Assembly (NCBI RefSeq): GCF_030269365.1
Contig: NZ_BSTF01000009.1
Span: 62,001 to 126,000 of the forward strand
Direction: 5' to 3'
DNA from: Lentzea sp. NBRC 102530
Lineage (GTDB): Bacteria > Actinomycetota > Actinomycetes > Mycobacteriales > Pseudonocardiaceae
Length of the DNA: 64,000 bases
Position 1 is the first letter of the stretch, and each line of letters starts with the position of its first letter. This document shows positions 7,434 through 15,656 of the stretch, piece after piece. The position numbers and the translations under genes are program-made. The notes beneath the pieces were generated by a model. It searched no databases, was not told the origin of the DNA, and was given only the letters and a program-made list of their open reading frames with translations.

Positions 7434-8695
7434 GCCTTCTCCTCCAACGCGGTCGGCAGTGACGCACGGACCAGATAGCCCGTTTCACGCCGTGGGCCTG
7501 CTTCCAGCGAACCGCCGTGCACGGCGAGACGTTCGCGCATGCCGACGAGTCCGAAACCGGGACTTGTGGACGTGGCGCGGCCACGGCCGTCGTCGGTGAT
7601 TTCCAGCTCCAGTGCGCTTTCCAGGAAACGCATCCGCACGTCCACGTGGCGTGCGTCAGCATGTTTCACCACGTTCGTGAGTGCTTCCTGCACGACACGA
7701 TAGGCCGACAACGCGACGCCGGACGGCACCTCGCGCGCGTCGCCGTACACGTTGTGCGAGACCTCCAGTCCTGCGGCGCGGGCGTTGTCGAGCAGTTCGG
7801 GCAGGTCGTCGAGGCCGGGGGCGGACTTGAGGTCGGTGTCGGCGTCGGCGCGCAGGACGCCGAGCAGGCCCCGCAGTTCGCTGATGGCGGTGCGGGCCGT
7901 CTGTTCGACGGTCTGCAGGGCGTCGCGGGCCAGGGCCGGGTCGGAGTCCAGCACTCGGCGGGCGGCGCCTGCCTGGATGCCCATGACGGAGACGTGGTGC
8001 GCGACGACGTCGTGCAGGTCGCGGGCGATGCGCATGCGTTCGGCGGCGATGGCGCCACGGGTGTTCTGCTCCTGCGAGAGGCGCAGCTCCTCGGCCTGGA
8101 ACTCCAGTTGTGCGCGACGGCGGGCCCCGGACCACGCCATCTCACCCACCACATAGGCGAACAGGAAGAAGAAGACGTTGAACTCGAGTCCATAAACGAC
8201 GGACGCCAGCACCGGGTCCATCGGACCGGCGGCGTCCTCGAAGTCGCCCTTGGGGCCGAGCAGCGCGCGCACGAGGTTGAAGCCGAGCCACAGGAACATC
8301 GCGACGATCACGCCGATGCGCGACCACCGCGCCCGCAGGCGGTCCTGCCCCCAGGCGCCGACGGTGAAGATCGCGCAGAAGAGGATCGCGGACGGCACCA
8401 GGTTGTCGCCGACGCGGTTGGACTGCGCGGCGATGAACAACACCGACACGGCGAGCATCACGGTCATCGGGTACCGGCGGCGCACGACCAGCGGCAGGGC
8501 CAGCGCGATCACCCAGAGGAGCTGGACGAGCAGGCTCGGCGGGTTGCGGTAGGTGAACGCGCCCATGCTGTTGACCAGCACGGTGACCTCGATGGCGCAC
8601 AGCAGCACGATGACGGCGATGCCGATGTCGCGCTGCCGCTGCCCGGGCGTCGGGCCGGGCCTGCGCCATTCGTCCCACACGGGTTCTTCCTGCAC
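7430..8695 (-). CDS. Sensor histidine kinase, NarL-system type
   Basis: 421 residues with a membrane sensor region of about six helices (residues ~25-180), a HisKA_3 segment with His in RIARDLHDVVAHHVSVMG, and an HATPase ending GFGLVGMRERLAVHGG. I placed the start at GTG 8695 because TACCTT ends 6 nt upstream (leaderless); the frame is open to GTG 8803. No large extracytoplasmic sensor domain is present, so the signal is probably in or near the membrane. It overlaps its response regulator by 4 bp. Confidence 0.92.
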   Translation of the reverse strand: MQEEPVWDEWRRPGPTPGQRQRDIGIAVIVLLCAIEVTVLVNSMGAFTYRNPPSLLVQLLWVIALALPLVVRRRYPMTVMLAVSVLFIAAQSNRVGDNLVPSAILFCAIFTVGAWGQDRLRARWSRIGVIVAMFLWLGFNLVRALLGPKGDFEDAAGPMDPVLASVVYGLEFNVFFFLFAYVVGEMAWSGARRRAQLEFQAEELRLSQEQNTRGAIAAERMRIARDLHDVVAHHVSVMGIQAGAARRVLDSDPALARDALQTVEQTARTAISELRGLLGVLRADADTDLKSAPGLDDLPELLDNARAAGLEVSHNVYGDAREVPSGVALSAYRVVQEALTNVVKHADARHVDVRMRFLESALELEITDDGRGRATSTSPGFGLVGMRERLAVHGGSLEAGPRRETGYLVRASLPTALEEKA

Positions 8696-8824
8696 CGGAT
8701 CAAGGTACCCGGGCAGCGGTTTCCATCTGTGGTCGAAGGTGTTCGCGAGCGACGGGGGACGGCCGTCCGCGACCGAGTCGCACCTGGTGCCGCTCAAGGG
8801 CACCCCAGCACGGTGACCGCCGGT

Positions 8825-8851
8825 GCACGGGCCTCACGCCGAGGCCCGTGC
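8825..8851. terminator. Hairpin downstream of VOC gene
   Basis: GCACGGGCCTC and GAGGCCCGTGC form a perfect 11-bp stem with loop ACGCC. It lies just past the stop of the leftward VOC gene and before the kinase promoter. Confidence 0.65.
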
Positions 8852-8858
8852 CGCCAGG

Positions 8859-9281
8859 TCAGAGCTGGTTGATGCGGACCAGGTTGCCCGCCGGGTCGCG
8901 GAACGAGCAGTCGCGCACACCCCAGGGCTGGTCCTCCGGCTCCTGCAGGACCTCGCCGAACCCCGTCGACTCGACCCACGCGCGGGCCTGGTCGAACGTG
9001 CCCTGCAGGTCCTTCGACGCCAGCGACAACGCCGTGTAGACGCCCTTCGCCATGAGAACGGCGATCGTGCGGCGTTCCTCGTCGCTCACGCCGGGGTCGG
9101 CGGCGGGCGGGTGCAGGACGATGCCCGTCTCCGGCTGGCCGGGCGGACCGACGGTGATCCAGCGCATGGTGCCCTGGCCGACGTCCTGGCGGACCTCGAA
9201 GCCGAGCGCGTCGCGGAAGAAGCCCAGGGACTTCTCGGGGTCGTCTGCGGGGAGGAAGGCCGCGGCGATGATGACTGACAT
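8859..9281 (-). CDS. VOC-family (glyoxalase-like) protein
   Basis: 140 residues with the paired beta-alpha-beta-beta-beta modules of the VOC superfamily: start FLPADDPEKSLGFFRDALGF and end CSFRDPAGNLVRINQL, where the DPxGN turn is typical. It could be a dioxygenase-, glyoxalase- or bleomycin-binding-like protein; metal ligands are not clear enough to choose. It lies 9 bp after the AraC gene and is probably co-transcribed with it. Confidence 0.85.
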   Translation of the reverse strand: MSVIIAAAFLPADDPEKSLGFFRDALGFEVRQDVGQGTMRWITVGPPGQPETGIVLHPPAADPGVSDEERRTIAVLMAKGVYTALSLASKDLQGTFDQARAWVESTGFGEVLQEPEDQPWGVRDCSFRDPAGNLVRINQL

Positions 9282-9290
9282 GCGGCCAAC

Positions 9291-9725
9291 CTAATCGGAC
9301 GGACCGGCCGCCGCTTCTCGATTCCTGATCGGCCGCATCACGGCCTTGGCCAGGCAGTTCGGGATGCCCTGACCGTCCTCGGCGGCCGTCTTCCGGTACT
9401 GGCTCGGCGACATGCCGACCAGTTCCGAGAAGCGGGTGCTGAACGTGCCGAGCGAGGTGCAGCCGACCTCGAAGCAGACGTCGGTGACCGACATGTCGCC
9501 CCGGCGCAGCAACGTCATGGCCCGTTCGATCCGGCGGGTCATCAGGTAGCTGTACGGCGACTCGCCGAACGCCGCGCGGAAGGCGCGGGAGAGGTGGCCC
9601 GCCGACAGGTGCACGCCGCGAGCGAGCGCCGCCACGTCCAACGGCTGGCGGTACTCGCGGTCGATCCGGTCGCGGACCTTGCGGAGCAGGAGCAGTTCCT
9701 GCAGGCGCGGGTCTGGGGCGGTCAC
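9291..9725 (-). CDS. AraC-family regulator, HTH-only
   Basis: 144 residues comprising little more than the double HTH: first helix pair around VAALARGVHLSAGHLSRAF, second around VTDVCFEVGCTSLGTFSTRF, followed by GMSPSQYR. There is no N-terminal sensing domain. TAGGCT lies 6 nt before GTG 9725, so the mRNA is probably leaderless. It is followed after 9 bp by the VOC gene, its likely target or partner. Confidence 0.9.
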   Translation of the reverse strand: MTAPDPRLQELLLLRKVRDRIDREYRQPLDVAALARGVHLSAGHLSRAFRAAFGESPYSYLMTRRIERAMTLLRRGDMSVTDVCFEVGCTSLGTFSTRFSELVGMSPSQYRKTAAEDGQGIPNCLAKAVMRPIRNREAAAGPSD

Positions 9726-9764
9726 GTGGACAGCCTAAGACCCGCGCCCGGTCGGAGCTACGAA

Positions 9765-12131
9765 CTAGCAGGCACCCTGGTCACGCCAGACGCCCCACTC
9801 GCCGGTGGTGCCGGGCTCCTCGCCCGTCGTCCACCACTGGGCCCGCCACTTGCGACCCTTGTGCGACACCTCGTTACCGCCCACGTAGACCTTGCCGCGG
9901 TCCCACGCCGGCAACGCACACGTCTGAGGCGTGGTCGTCGTCGTAGTGGTGGTCGTGGTGGTGGTCGGCGTGGTCGTCGTGGTCGAGGTCGTCGTGGAGG
10001 TGGTGGTGGACGTCGAGGTCGGCGTCGTGCCGCCACCGATGCGCGGGAAGTCGGCGCTGATCGCGTACGACTGACCGCCGAAGGTGAAGACGAAGTTCGA
10101 CGGCGAGGCGATCGGCAGCTGGTAGCTGACGGTCACCTCGATCGAGGCACCCGGCGCGAGGGACTGCCACGACGGGAGCGTGAGCTCCACCTTCTGGAAG
10201 TCGCCCTTCAGGCCGCCGACGTTCGGTCCGCTGTGCCCCTTCGACACGACCTTCAGGCCGAAGCCGGACTGGTCGGCCATGCTGCCGGGAGCGCTGGTGC
10301 CGTAGTCGAACGCGATCTTCGTGCCACCGGGGACGGTGACGTTCGACCGGTTCGTGAACTTGATCTTCGGGGTGATCGGGTAGTTGTTGTCGCCCAGCGC
10401 GAAGCCGTACACGTCGACGTCCACGGCCAGCACCTGCGTCTGCTGCGTCGACGCCTTCAGGTTGCCGTAGGGCGCGGCGCCGTTCAGACCGGTGTTGATG
10501 GTCGACAGCAGCGTGTCACCCATGAACCACTCGTTCTTGGCGGAGTTGAACCCGTAGTCGCCCGCGAGCTCCCAGATCATGATGCCGCCGAGGCCCTTGT
10601 CCTTGACGTACTTGGCCTTCTCCGCGATCGACTGCTCGGTCTCGGTGGAGAGGAACACCTTCTTGTCGTTGTTCCACAGCCACGGCGACTTCAGCGTCGA
10701 GTCGTAGTACGGCGTGTACGTGCCGGTGAGGCGGTCGGTCGGGTCGTTGACCGGGTCCAGGCCGTACTGCGAGAGGTACGACGGGGTGATCTTGGCTTCC
10801 AGGTTCTTGGCGTGCCACAGCGGGTTCGCACCCGACGGCACCTCGGCGCTGCCGGCCGTGACGTCGTGCCAGACGTTGTCGATGCCGACCGCGCCGTTGC
10901 CGCACGGCGTGGTCGAGCCGACCGACGAACCCGTGCCGGGCGGGCACTGCGACTGGTTCGGCAGCGGGGCCTTGCCCCACAGGCCGTTCGTGCCGCCGGT
11001 GACGCCCTGCCAGCCGCGCGAGTAGAACGGCACGCCGATGTTGATGCGTCCGGCCTGCATCGCGCCGCGGAAGTAGTGGTACGCCCAGTCGGTGTTCAGG
11101 TAGCCCATGCCCTCGTACTGCCCGGCGCCGTACACGCCACCGGCCGCGAGCTCAGCGTCCTTGCCGTCGTCGTAGAGCGCCGCGTTCGGGCCCACGAACT
11201 GGTTCCACGACCCGTGCAGGTCGTAGCTCATGACGTTGAGGTAGTCGAGGTAGCGGGTGACCTGGTAGGCCTCCTGGCCGCGCAGCAGCCAGCCCGAGGC
11301 GGGCACGGCGGCCGTGAGCAGGTAGTGCTTGCCGTCGGCGGCACCGGCGCGGTCGAGCTTCTCGCGCAGCGTCTTCATGATCTTCTCGTAGCCGGCCCAC
11401 AGCGTGCCGCGGTTGGCGTTGGAGATCCAGAAGTCGTCCGGGTTGCCGGCGTGGTTGTTCGACGTCGCGTACTCGTAGTCGATGTCAGCGCCGTTGAAGC
11501 CGTAGGTGCGCAGGAACGTGACGACGGAGTCGGCGAACGTGTCGATCGCGGCCTGGTTCTGGCCGAGCTTGTAGAAGCCGCCCGACGCGTTGCGCGTGCC
11601 GTCGGCGTTGAAGAAGCCACCGGTCTCCGCCCAGCCGCCGACCGAGATCAGCGTCTTGACGTTCGGGTTGGCCTTCTTGAACTTGGTGAGCTGGTTGAAG
11701 TGCCCCTTGTAGGGCAGCGACGGGTCCATCTCGGACCCGGCCACACCCGGCCACTCCATGCCGATGGACGGGTTGTTCGCGTCGTTGGCGCCCACGGAGA
11801 TCTTGTTCTGGGCGTCGATGTGCGCGAACGCGTAGTTCAGGTGCGTGACCTTGTTCCAGGGGATGTCCTTGGCGAGGTATCCCGGCTGACCGTTCTTGCC
11901 GGTCCGCCAACTGGTGAAGTACCCGATGACGCGTCTGGACTTGTCGCCCATCTTCTCGCGTCCGGCGGTGTCGTAGGCCGTGCAGTACGGCACGTCGACA
12001 CCCGCGGTCTTGTAGAGCCCGTCCGGCCGGCAGTCCTCATGGGCCGCGGCTGCGGTCGGAGCGTTGGTCACGGCTATCACGGTCCCGGCTAGCAGGGCTA
12101 GCACCGGGACCACTCTGGCGAGCAGTCGCAA
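9765..12131 (-). CDS. Secreted GH18 chitinase with C-terminal chitin-binding module
   Basis: 788-residue secreted endochitinase. A Sec signal peptide (cleavage near AAAA, residue ~34) is followed by a GH18 barrel from YFTSWR (about 70) to about 540; the catalytic DxDxE is D216-I-D218-Y-E220, with SVGGW as the second GH18 signature. An immunoglobulin-like domain (~575-690) precedes a Thr-rich linker of about 35 residues and a CBM5/12-type domain with W-rich AQWWTTGEEPG and final Cys. It hydrolyses chitin of fungal walls or arthropods outside the cell. A chitinase-type operator lies 50 bp upstream. The linker is encoded by low-complexity GTGGTN repeats (about 9925-10025). Confidence 0.95.
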   Translation of the reverse strand: MRLLARVVPVLALLAGTVIAVTNAPTAAAAHEDCRPDGLYKTAGVDVPYCTAYDTAGREKMGDKSRRVIGYFTSWRTGKNGQPGYLAKDIPWNKVTHLNYAFAHIDAQNKISVGANDANNPSIGMEWPGVAGSEMDPSLPYKGHFNQLTKFKKANPNVKTLISVGGWAETGGFFNADGTRNASGGFYKLGQNQAAIDTFADSVVTFLRTYGFNGADIDYEYATSNNHAGNPDDFWISNANRGTLWAGYEKIMKTLREKLDRAGAADGKHYLLTAAVPASGWLLRGQEAYQVTRYLDYLNVMSYDLHGSWNQFVGPNAALYDDGKDAELAAGGVYGAGQYEGMGYLNTDWAYHYFRGAMQAGRINIGVPFYSRGWQGVTGGTNGLWGKAPLPNQSQCPPGTGSSVGSTTPCGNGAVGIDNVWHDVTAGSAEVPSGANPLWHAKNLEAKITPSYLSQYGLDPVNDPTDRLTGTYTPYYDSTLKSPWLWNNDKKVFLSTETEQSIAEKAKYVKDKGLGGIMIWELAGDYGFNSAKNEWFMGDTLLSTINTGLNGAAPYGNLKASTQQTQVLAVDVDVYGFALGDNNYPITPKIKFTNRSNVTVPGGTKIAFDYGTSAPGSMADQSGFGLKVVSKGHSGPNVGGLKGDFQKVELTLPSWQSLAPGASIEVTVSYQLPIASPSNFVFTFGGQSYAISADFPRIGGGTTPTSTSTTTSTTTSTTTTTPTTTTTTTTTTTTPQTCALPAWDRGKVYVGGNEVSHKGRKWRAQWWTTGEEPGTTGEWGVWRDQGAC

Positions 12132-12178
12132 GGGAAGGACCTCCTGGCTAGGGCGGCGGCCACTGCCGGGAACGGTAA

Positions 12179-12194
12179 AATGGTCCAGACCTTT
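12179..12194 (-). promoter_or_regulatory. DasR-like / chitinase promoter element
   Basis: AATGGTCCAGACCTTT lies 48 bp before the chitinase ATG. Its core TGGTCCAGACC matches the DasR box (TGGTCTAGACCA) and the 12-bp repeat known from Streptomyces chitinase promoters. Only one copy is clear here. Repression relieved by N-acetylglucosamine-derived signals is the expected behaviour. Confidence 0.7.
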
Positions 12195-12289
12195 AGGTCA
12201 ACAGTTGATCACCAGACAACGTTGACCCGTTATGCGAACTTCATCCGGTCCGCAACCGGTTCCGCGGGCGCCTACCAGCGATATTCGCT

Positions 12290-12326
12290 ATCACTGACAC
12301 TTCTTGTCAGTGATGGCCCCTAGCGT
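12290..12326 (+). promoter_or_regulatory. Perfect inverted repeat and leaderless -10 box
   Basis: ATCACTGACA (12290-12299) and TGTCAGTGAT (12305-12314) form a perfect 10-bp inverted repeat around CTTCT, followed by TAGCGT (12321-12326) 7 nt before the ATG at 12334. The repeat covers the -35 zone, so it looks like an operator. The regulator is not next to it. Confidence 0.6.
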
Positions 12327-12333
12327 CGGGGTC

Positions 12334-12780
12334 ATGAGTGCGAGCGACTTCGACTTCCTGCACGGGCGGTGGCGCGTGGCCAACCGCAAGGTCGCCGACA
12401 TCGCCGGGCGCGGCTCGGACTGGGTCGAGTTCGAGGCGACGGCCGAGGCCAGACCCCTGCTCGGCGGCGCGGCGATCATCGACAGCTTCTTCGCCGACGA
12501 CTGGGAGGGCATGACCCTGCGCCAGTACGACCCGGCGGACGACGTGTGGCGCATCTGGTGGGCCTCCACCCGTGCGCCGGGACACCTCGACCCGCCACTG
12601 GAAGGCCGGTTCACCGACGGGCACGGCGTCTTCTTCGGCGACGACGTCGTCGGCGGGCACGAGGTGAAGGTCCGGTTCGACTGGACGACCGGCGCCGAGC
12701 CCGTCTGGCGGCAGCGGTTCTCCTACAACGGGGGCGCGACCTGGGACGAGAACTGGGTCATGACCTTCAGTCGCGCCTAG
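12334..12780 (+). CDS. Conserved hypothetical protein, DUF1579-like
   Basis: 148 residues, cytoplasmic, Trp-rich beta protein. The opening DFDFLHGRWRVANRK and later QYDPADDVWRIWWAS and FSYNGGATWDENW match a small family described as DUF1579-like or 'SRPBCC-like' hypothetical proteins, with the 'hGxW' opening typical of lipocalin-like folds. No catalytic residues can be named. ATG 12334 is preceded by TAGCGT at 7 nt, so I prefer it over the ATG at 12304. A strong inverted repeat upstream suggests specific regulation. Confidence 0.75.
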   Translation: MSASDFDFLHGRWRVANRKVADIAGRGSDWVEFEATAEARPLLGGAAIIDSFFADDWEGMTLRQYDPADDVWRIWWASTRAPGHLDPPLEGRFTDGHGVFFGDDVVGGHEVKVRFDWTTGAEPVWRQRFSYNGGATWDENWVMTFSRA

Positions 12781-12787
12781 GCCCACG

Positions 12788-13243
12788 TCAGTGGTGGTGC
12801 TGGTGAACGACCGCGTGGCCCTTGCCGCGCGCGATCATCCACCGGTTCACCGGCACCGTCACGACGAACGCCACGGCCAGCGAGAACGCCAGCGCCGCCC
12901 AGAACACCCAGTTGCCGAGACCGGCGTCCATCGCGCCGGGCACCAGCAGCATCACGCCGTTGTCGACGACCTCCATGACCGCGATCGACACGGTGTCCGC
13001 CGCGAGCGCGACACCGAGGGCAGCCCTGAACGCGAGGCCGGAGCGCAGCACCGGGCGGATCGTCAGCGAGTAGCCGAAGACGAACGCGAGCACCACCGCC
13101 AGCACGATCGTGGCGAGGTTGCCCCAGCCCAGCGCCGTGCCGATGACCATGCCGAGCACCTCGCCGATCGCACAGCCGGTGAGGCAGTGCAGCGTCGCCG
13201 AGATCGCCTGCCTGGTCAGGCTCGCCGGAGCGTGGTGGTCCAT
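12788..13243 (-). CDS. DUF4396 membrane protein
   Basis: 151-residue membrane protein with four predicted helices, a His-rich N-terminus (MDHHAP), the segment CLTGCAIGEVLGMVIG and a His-rich end (AVVHQHHH). DUF4396 proteins are often found beside copper genes. ATG 13243 follows AGGAGG. It is divergent from the DUF6153/DUF305 pair across two CsoR-like palindromes. Metal transport or binding is inferred from the His clusters, the CxxxC-like motif and the operators; it has not been shown. Confidence 0.8.
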   Translation of the reverse strand: MDHHAPASLTRQAISATLHCLTGCAIGEVLGMVIGTALGWGNLATIVLAVVLAFVFGYSLTIRPVLRSGLAFRAALGVALAADTVSIAVMEVVDNGVMLLVPGAMDAGLGNWVFWAALAFSLAVAFVVTVPVNRWMIARGKGHAVVHQHHH

Positions 13244-13277
13244 GTCGCGCCTCCTCTTCCCGAAGTCGAGCCGAACC

Positions 13278-13323
13278 ATACCCCTAGGGGGTATCCGTAT
13301 CAAGACATACCCCCGTAGGGTGT
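13278..13323. promoter_or_regulatory. Two CsoR-like copper operators in a divergent promoter
   Basis: ATACCCCTAGGGGGTAT (13278-13294) and ATACCCCCGTAGGGTGT (13307-13323) have the G/C-tract dyad of CsoR-family sites, 29 bp apart. The second contains TAGGGT, the -10 box 7 nt before the ATG at 13329. The first abuts a TATGGT box reading toward the DUF4396 gene. Binding would block both promoters until copper is bound. Confidence 0.7.
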
Positions 13324-13328
13324 GTCAC

Positions 13329-13670
13329 ATGACGACGCGCCGGCTCACCCAGTGGGTGTTGCTGGGCGCGCTCGTCCTCGCCGTCGTCGGTATGCACCAT
13401 GTCGCAGCAGCGGAAACTCCGCACGCCGACCACACGATGTCCCACCAGCAGGAACCGGACCAGCAGGAACAGCCCCACGAGCACGACCTGCTGCACCTGT
13501 GCCTCGCGGTCCTCGTGGCGGCCGCGGTCGTGCTGCTCGGCTGGTTCCTCATCAGGACGGCGCTCCCCCGGCTCGCCGCGCCGTGCACCGAGGCGCCGCT
13601 GAGCACGCCTCAACGTCCACCGCCGGGCGGAAGACAGCTCCTCACGACTCTCTGCGTGCTGCGGAACTGA
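13329..13670 (+). CDS. Small His-rich membrane protein, DUF6153-like
   Basis: 113 residues: an N-terminal helix (LTQWVLLGALVLAVVGMHHV), a His/Met/Gln-rich outer segment (HADHTMSHQQE, QPHEHDLLHLC), a second helix (LAVLVAAAVVLLGWFLI) and a basic tail. The His/Met loop suggests copper or silver binding outside the membrane. The start is leaderless (TAGGGT 7 nt upstream) and sits at the edge of a CsoR-like operator. It is followed after 54 bp by the DUF305 lipoprotein, with which it probably works. Confidence 0.75.
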   Translation: MTTRRLTQWVLLGALVLAVVGMHHVAAAETPHADHTMSHQQEPDQQEQPHEHDLLHLCLAVLVAAAVVLLGWFLIRTALPRLAAPCTEAPLSTPQRPPPGGRQLLTTLCVLRN

Positions 13671-13724
13671 GTTCGCCTCAGTCCACTCAGCACTGTCCAC
13701 AAGAGCAGAGAGAAGAACAACCCA

Positions 13725-14255
13725 GTGAAGAAGTCCCTCATCGGGGCTGTCGTCGGCATGCTCGTGCTAGCTGCCTGCGGTGGTCCCGCGAACGAAGCCG
13801 CCCCGGCCGGGAACAACGACGCGGACGTCACGTTCGCACAGGGCATGGTCCCGCACCACGAGCAGGCGTTGGAGATGGCGAAGCTCGTGCCGTCCCGCAG
13901 CGGTGACGAGAAGGTCCGCGACCTGGCCCAGCGCATCGAGAAGGCGCAGGGTCCCGAGATCACCCAGCTGAACGGGTGGTTGAAGGAGTGGGGCGCCGAG
14001 AGCGGCAAGAGCCACGAAGGTCACGACATGACCGGGATGATGTCCGGTGACGACATGGCGAAGCTGGAGAAGGCCAGCGGCGCCGAGTTCGACCGGATGT
14101 GGCTCGAGATGATGATCGAGCACCACGAAGGCGCGGTCGAGATGGCGAGGAAGGAACTCGCCGACGGCAAGGACGAGAACGCCAAGAAGCTCGCCCAGGC
14201 CGTCATCGACGGTCAGGAGAAGGAGATCTCGGAAATGAAGGAACTCCTGAAGTAG
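13725..14255 (+). CDS. DUF305 lipoprotein
   Basis: 176 residues with a lipoprotein signal (LVLAAC, Cys18) and a duplicated four-helix DUF305 domain. Each half contains the hallmark: FAQGMVPHHEQALEMA and MWLEMMIEHHEGAVEMA. The paired His and Met residues make it a likely copper-binding protein outside the membrane. A Met/His-rich stretch (SHEGHDMTGMMSGDDM) joins the halves. Start GTG 13725. It is second in a copper-type operon after the DUF6153-like gene; its stop abuts the next convergent stop. Confidence 0.92.
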   Translation: MKKSLIGAVVGMLVLAACGGPANEAAPAGNNDADVTFAQGMVPHHEQALEMAKLVPSRSGDEKVRDLAQRIEKAQGPEITQLNGWLKEWGAESGKSHEGHDMTGMMSGDDMAKLEKASGAEFDRMWLEMMIEHHEGAVEMARKELADGKDENAKKLAQAVIDGQEKEISEMKELLK

Positions 14256-15251
14256 CTAGCTGATCTGGGTCAGCGCGAGCCCGCCCGCCATCAGCACGGC
14301 GCACGCCAGGCCGTGCACGACGGGATTGCGCACCAGCAGCGCCACGAACTCCCGCAGGAACGCGCTCGGCACGAAGTACCAGGCCGTGGGAGCGCCGATG
14401 ACCTGCAGCCGCAGGCCCTGGTTGCGGGAGAGCACGGCGGTGCGGAACACGTGGTAGTTGTTCGTGACCGCGACGACCCGGCCGTGGAGACCCCGCTCGG
14501 CGAGCAACGCCTTGCTGTAGCGGAGGTTCTCCTCGGTCGTGGTCGCCTGGTCCTCCATCACCACGTCGGCGTCGGGCACGTCGCGTTCGAGCAGGTACTG
14601 CCGCATCGCGAACGCCTCGGACACCTGCTCGTCCGCGCCCTGCCCGCCCGTCACGACGATGACCGGCTCGCGGCCCGCCTCGCGTTCGCGCCAGTACAGG
14701 CGGATCGCGCGGTCGAGCCGGTTCGCGAGCAGCTTGGGCACGCGGTCGCCGATCAGGCCGGCGCCGAGCACCACGATGCCGTCGAACCCGTGGCGGCGGC
14801 CGGTGCGGCCGTAGACCACCGAGTACAGCAGCAGGCTCACGAACAGGAACGCGATGTAGGCCGACACCAGGAACAACCCGATCGCGGAGCCGCGGATCCA
14901 GTCGTTGGGCTGGAGGATCCCCCAGGCGAAGTAGACCATCTCGCCGAGCAGGGCGAGGCCCGCGAGCAACGACAGCAGGTTGCCCAGCGACCGGCCCTCG
15001 CGGCGCAGCATCACGACGCCGTTGGCCAGCAACGCGAGCGGCAGCAGGAGCAACCCGAGCAAGGCGAGCATGAACGCGAGCAGCAGCGGAAGGCTCACCA
15101 CCGGGTTGTCGCGTCCCGCCTCGGCGAGCGACAGCATCAGCATCACCAGCGAGACGCCGAGCCAGACGGCGTTGCTCAGCCTCCGTCGGTCACGGACCAC
15201 CCCGACGACGAAGAACGTGGCGGGGATGAGGAACAGCAGGCCGGCGAGCAC
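14256..15251 (-). CDS. YdcF-like (DUF218) membrane protein
   Basis: 331 residues: five or six membrane helices (about 1-150), then a DUF218 domain beginning GFDGIVVLGAGLIGDRVP and including VVTGGQGADEQVSEA, MEDQATTTEENLRYSK and VAVTNNYHVFRT, then a last helix. YdcF/SanA-type proteins bind nucleotide-like ligands and affect envelope integrity; their reaction is unsettled. I chose GTG 15251 because TACGCT ends 6 nt before it; GTG 15257 is in frame too. The DUF218 domain is predicted in the cytoplasm or outer face depending on helix count. Confidence 0.85.
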   Translation of the reverse strand: MLAGLLFLIPATFFVVGVVRDRRRLSNAVWLGVSLVMLMLSLAEAGRDNPVVSLPLLLAFMLALLGLLLLPLALLANGVVMLRREGRSLGNLLSLLAGLALLGEMVYFAWGILQPNDWIRGSAIGLFLVSAYIAFLFVSLLLYSVVYGRTGRRHGFDGIVVLGAGLIGDRVPKLLANRLDRAIRLYWREREAGREPVIVVTGGQGADEQVSEAFAMRQYLLERDVPDADVVMEDQATTTEENLRYSKALLAERGLHGRVVAVTNNYHVFRTAVLSRNQGLRLQVIGAPTAWYFVPSAFLREFVALLVRNPVVHGLACAVLMAGGLALTQIS

Positions 15252-15273
15252 CGGCACAGCGTAGTACCGATGA

Positions 15274-15450
15274 TCACCCGGTGCTGTCGGTCTGCTCCGG
15301 TTTCGGTGCGGGCTTCGGCCGCGGCCGCAGCGTCACGGCGCCGCTCGTGAGGTCGAGCGGACCGGCCTCCTCGTAGTCCTCGCCGGTGCCCGCGTCCGTC
15401 GCCTCGCGCCGGACCTTGGGGCCCGGGAACAACTCACCCAACTGTCCCAT
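15274..15450 (-). CDS. Small acidic protein, DUF6191-like
   Basis: 58 residues starting MGQLGELFPGPKVRR, with a central EDYEEAGPLDLTSGAVTLRP and a Pro/Lys end. The layout (short amphipathic start, 'PxDLxSGxVxLRP' core) matches small actinobacterial proteins of the DUF6191 type, of unknown function. TAGTGT lies 7 nt before the ATG, giving a leaderless start of its own inside the gap after the upstream 50-residue gene. Confidence 0.65.
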   Translation of the reverse strand: MGQLGELFPGPKVRREATDAGTGEDYEEAGPLDLTSGAVTLRPRPKPAPKPEQTDSTG

Positions 15451-15466
15451 GGCCCCGACACTACCC

Positions 15467-15619
15467 TCAGAACAACGCGATGAGCAGCACGATCACGGCG
15501 ATCGCGATCGCGACGAGGATCCACTTCGAACCGGCGGGCCTGCGGTAGTGGCTGCGGACCGTGGTGGAACCGAACCAGCTGTAGGGGCGGCTGCGGCGGT
15601 GCTGGCGAACCCAGGGCAT
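15467..15619 (-). CDS. Small basic single-helix membrane protein
   Basis: 50 residues: a basic N-terminal part (MPWVRQHRRSRPYSW, then HYRRPAGSK) and one C-terminal helix (WILVAIAIAVIVLLIALF) ending at the stop, so a tail-anchored protein with a cytoplasmic basic head. ATG 15619 has AGGAGG 5 nt upstream. No family recognised. Confidence 0.6.
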   Translation of the reverse strand: MPWVRQHRRSRPYSWFGSTTVRSHYRRPAGSKWILVAIAIAVIVLLIALF

Positions 15620-15656
15620 CTCGTCCTCCTCGAGGAAATGTCTTGTCCGCCTCCGG

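Noticed and set aside
9925..10025. Tandem short repeats, possible CRISPR or microsatellite
   Set aside because: They encode the Thr-rich linker of the chitinase; there are no spacers and no cas genes.
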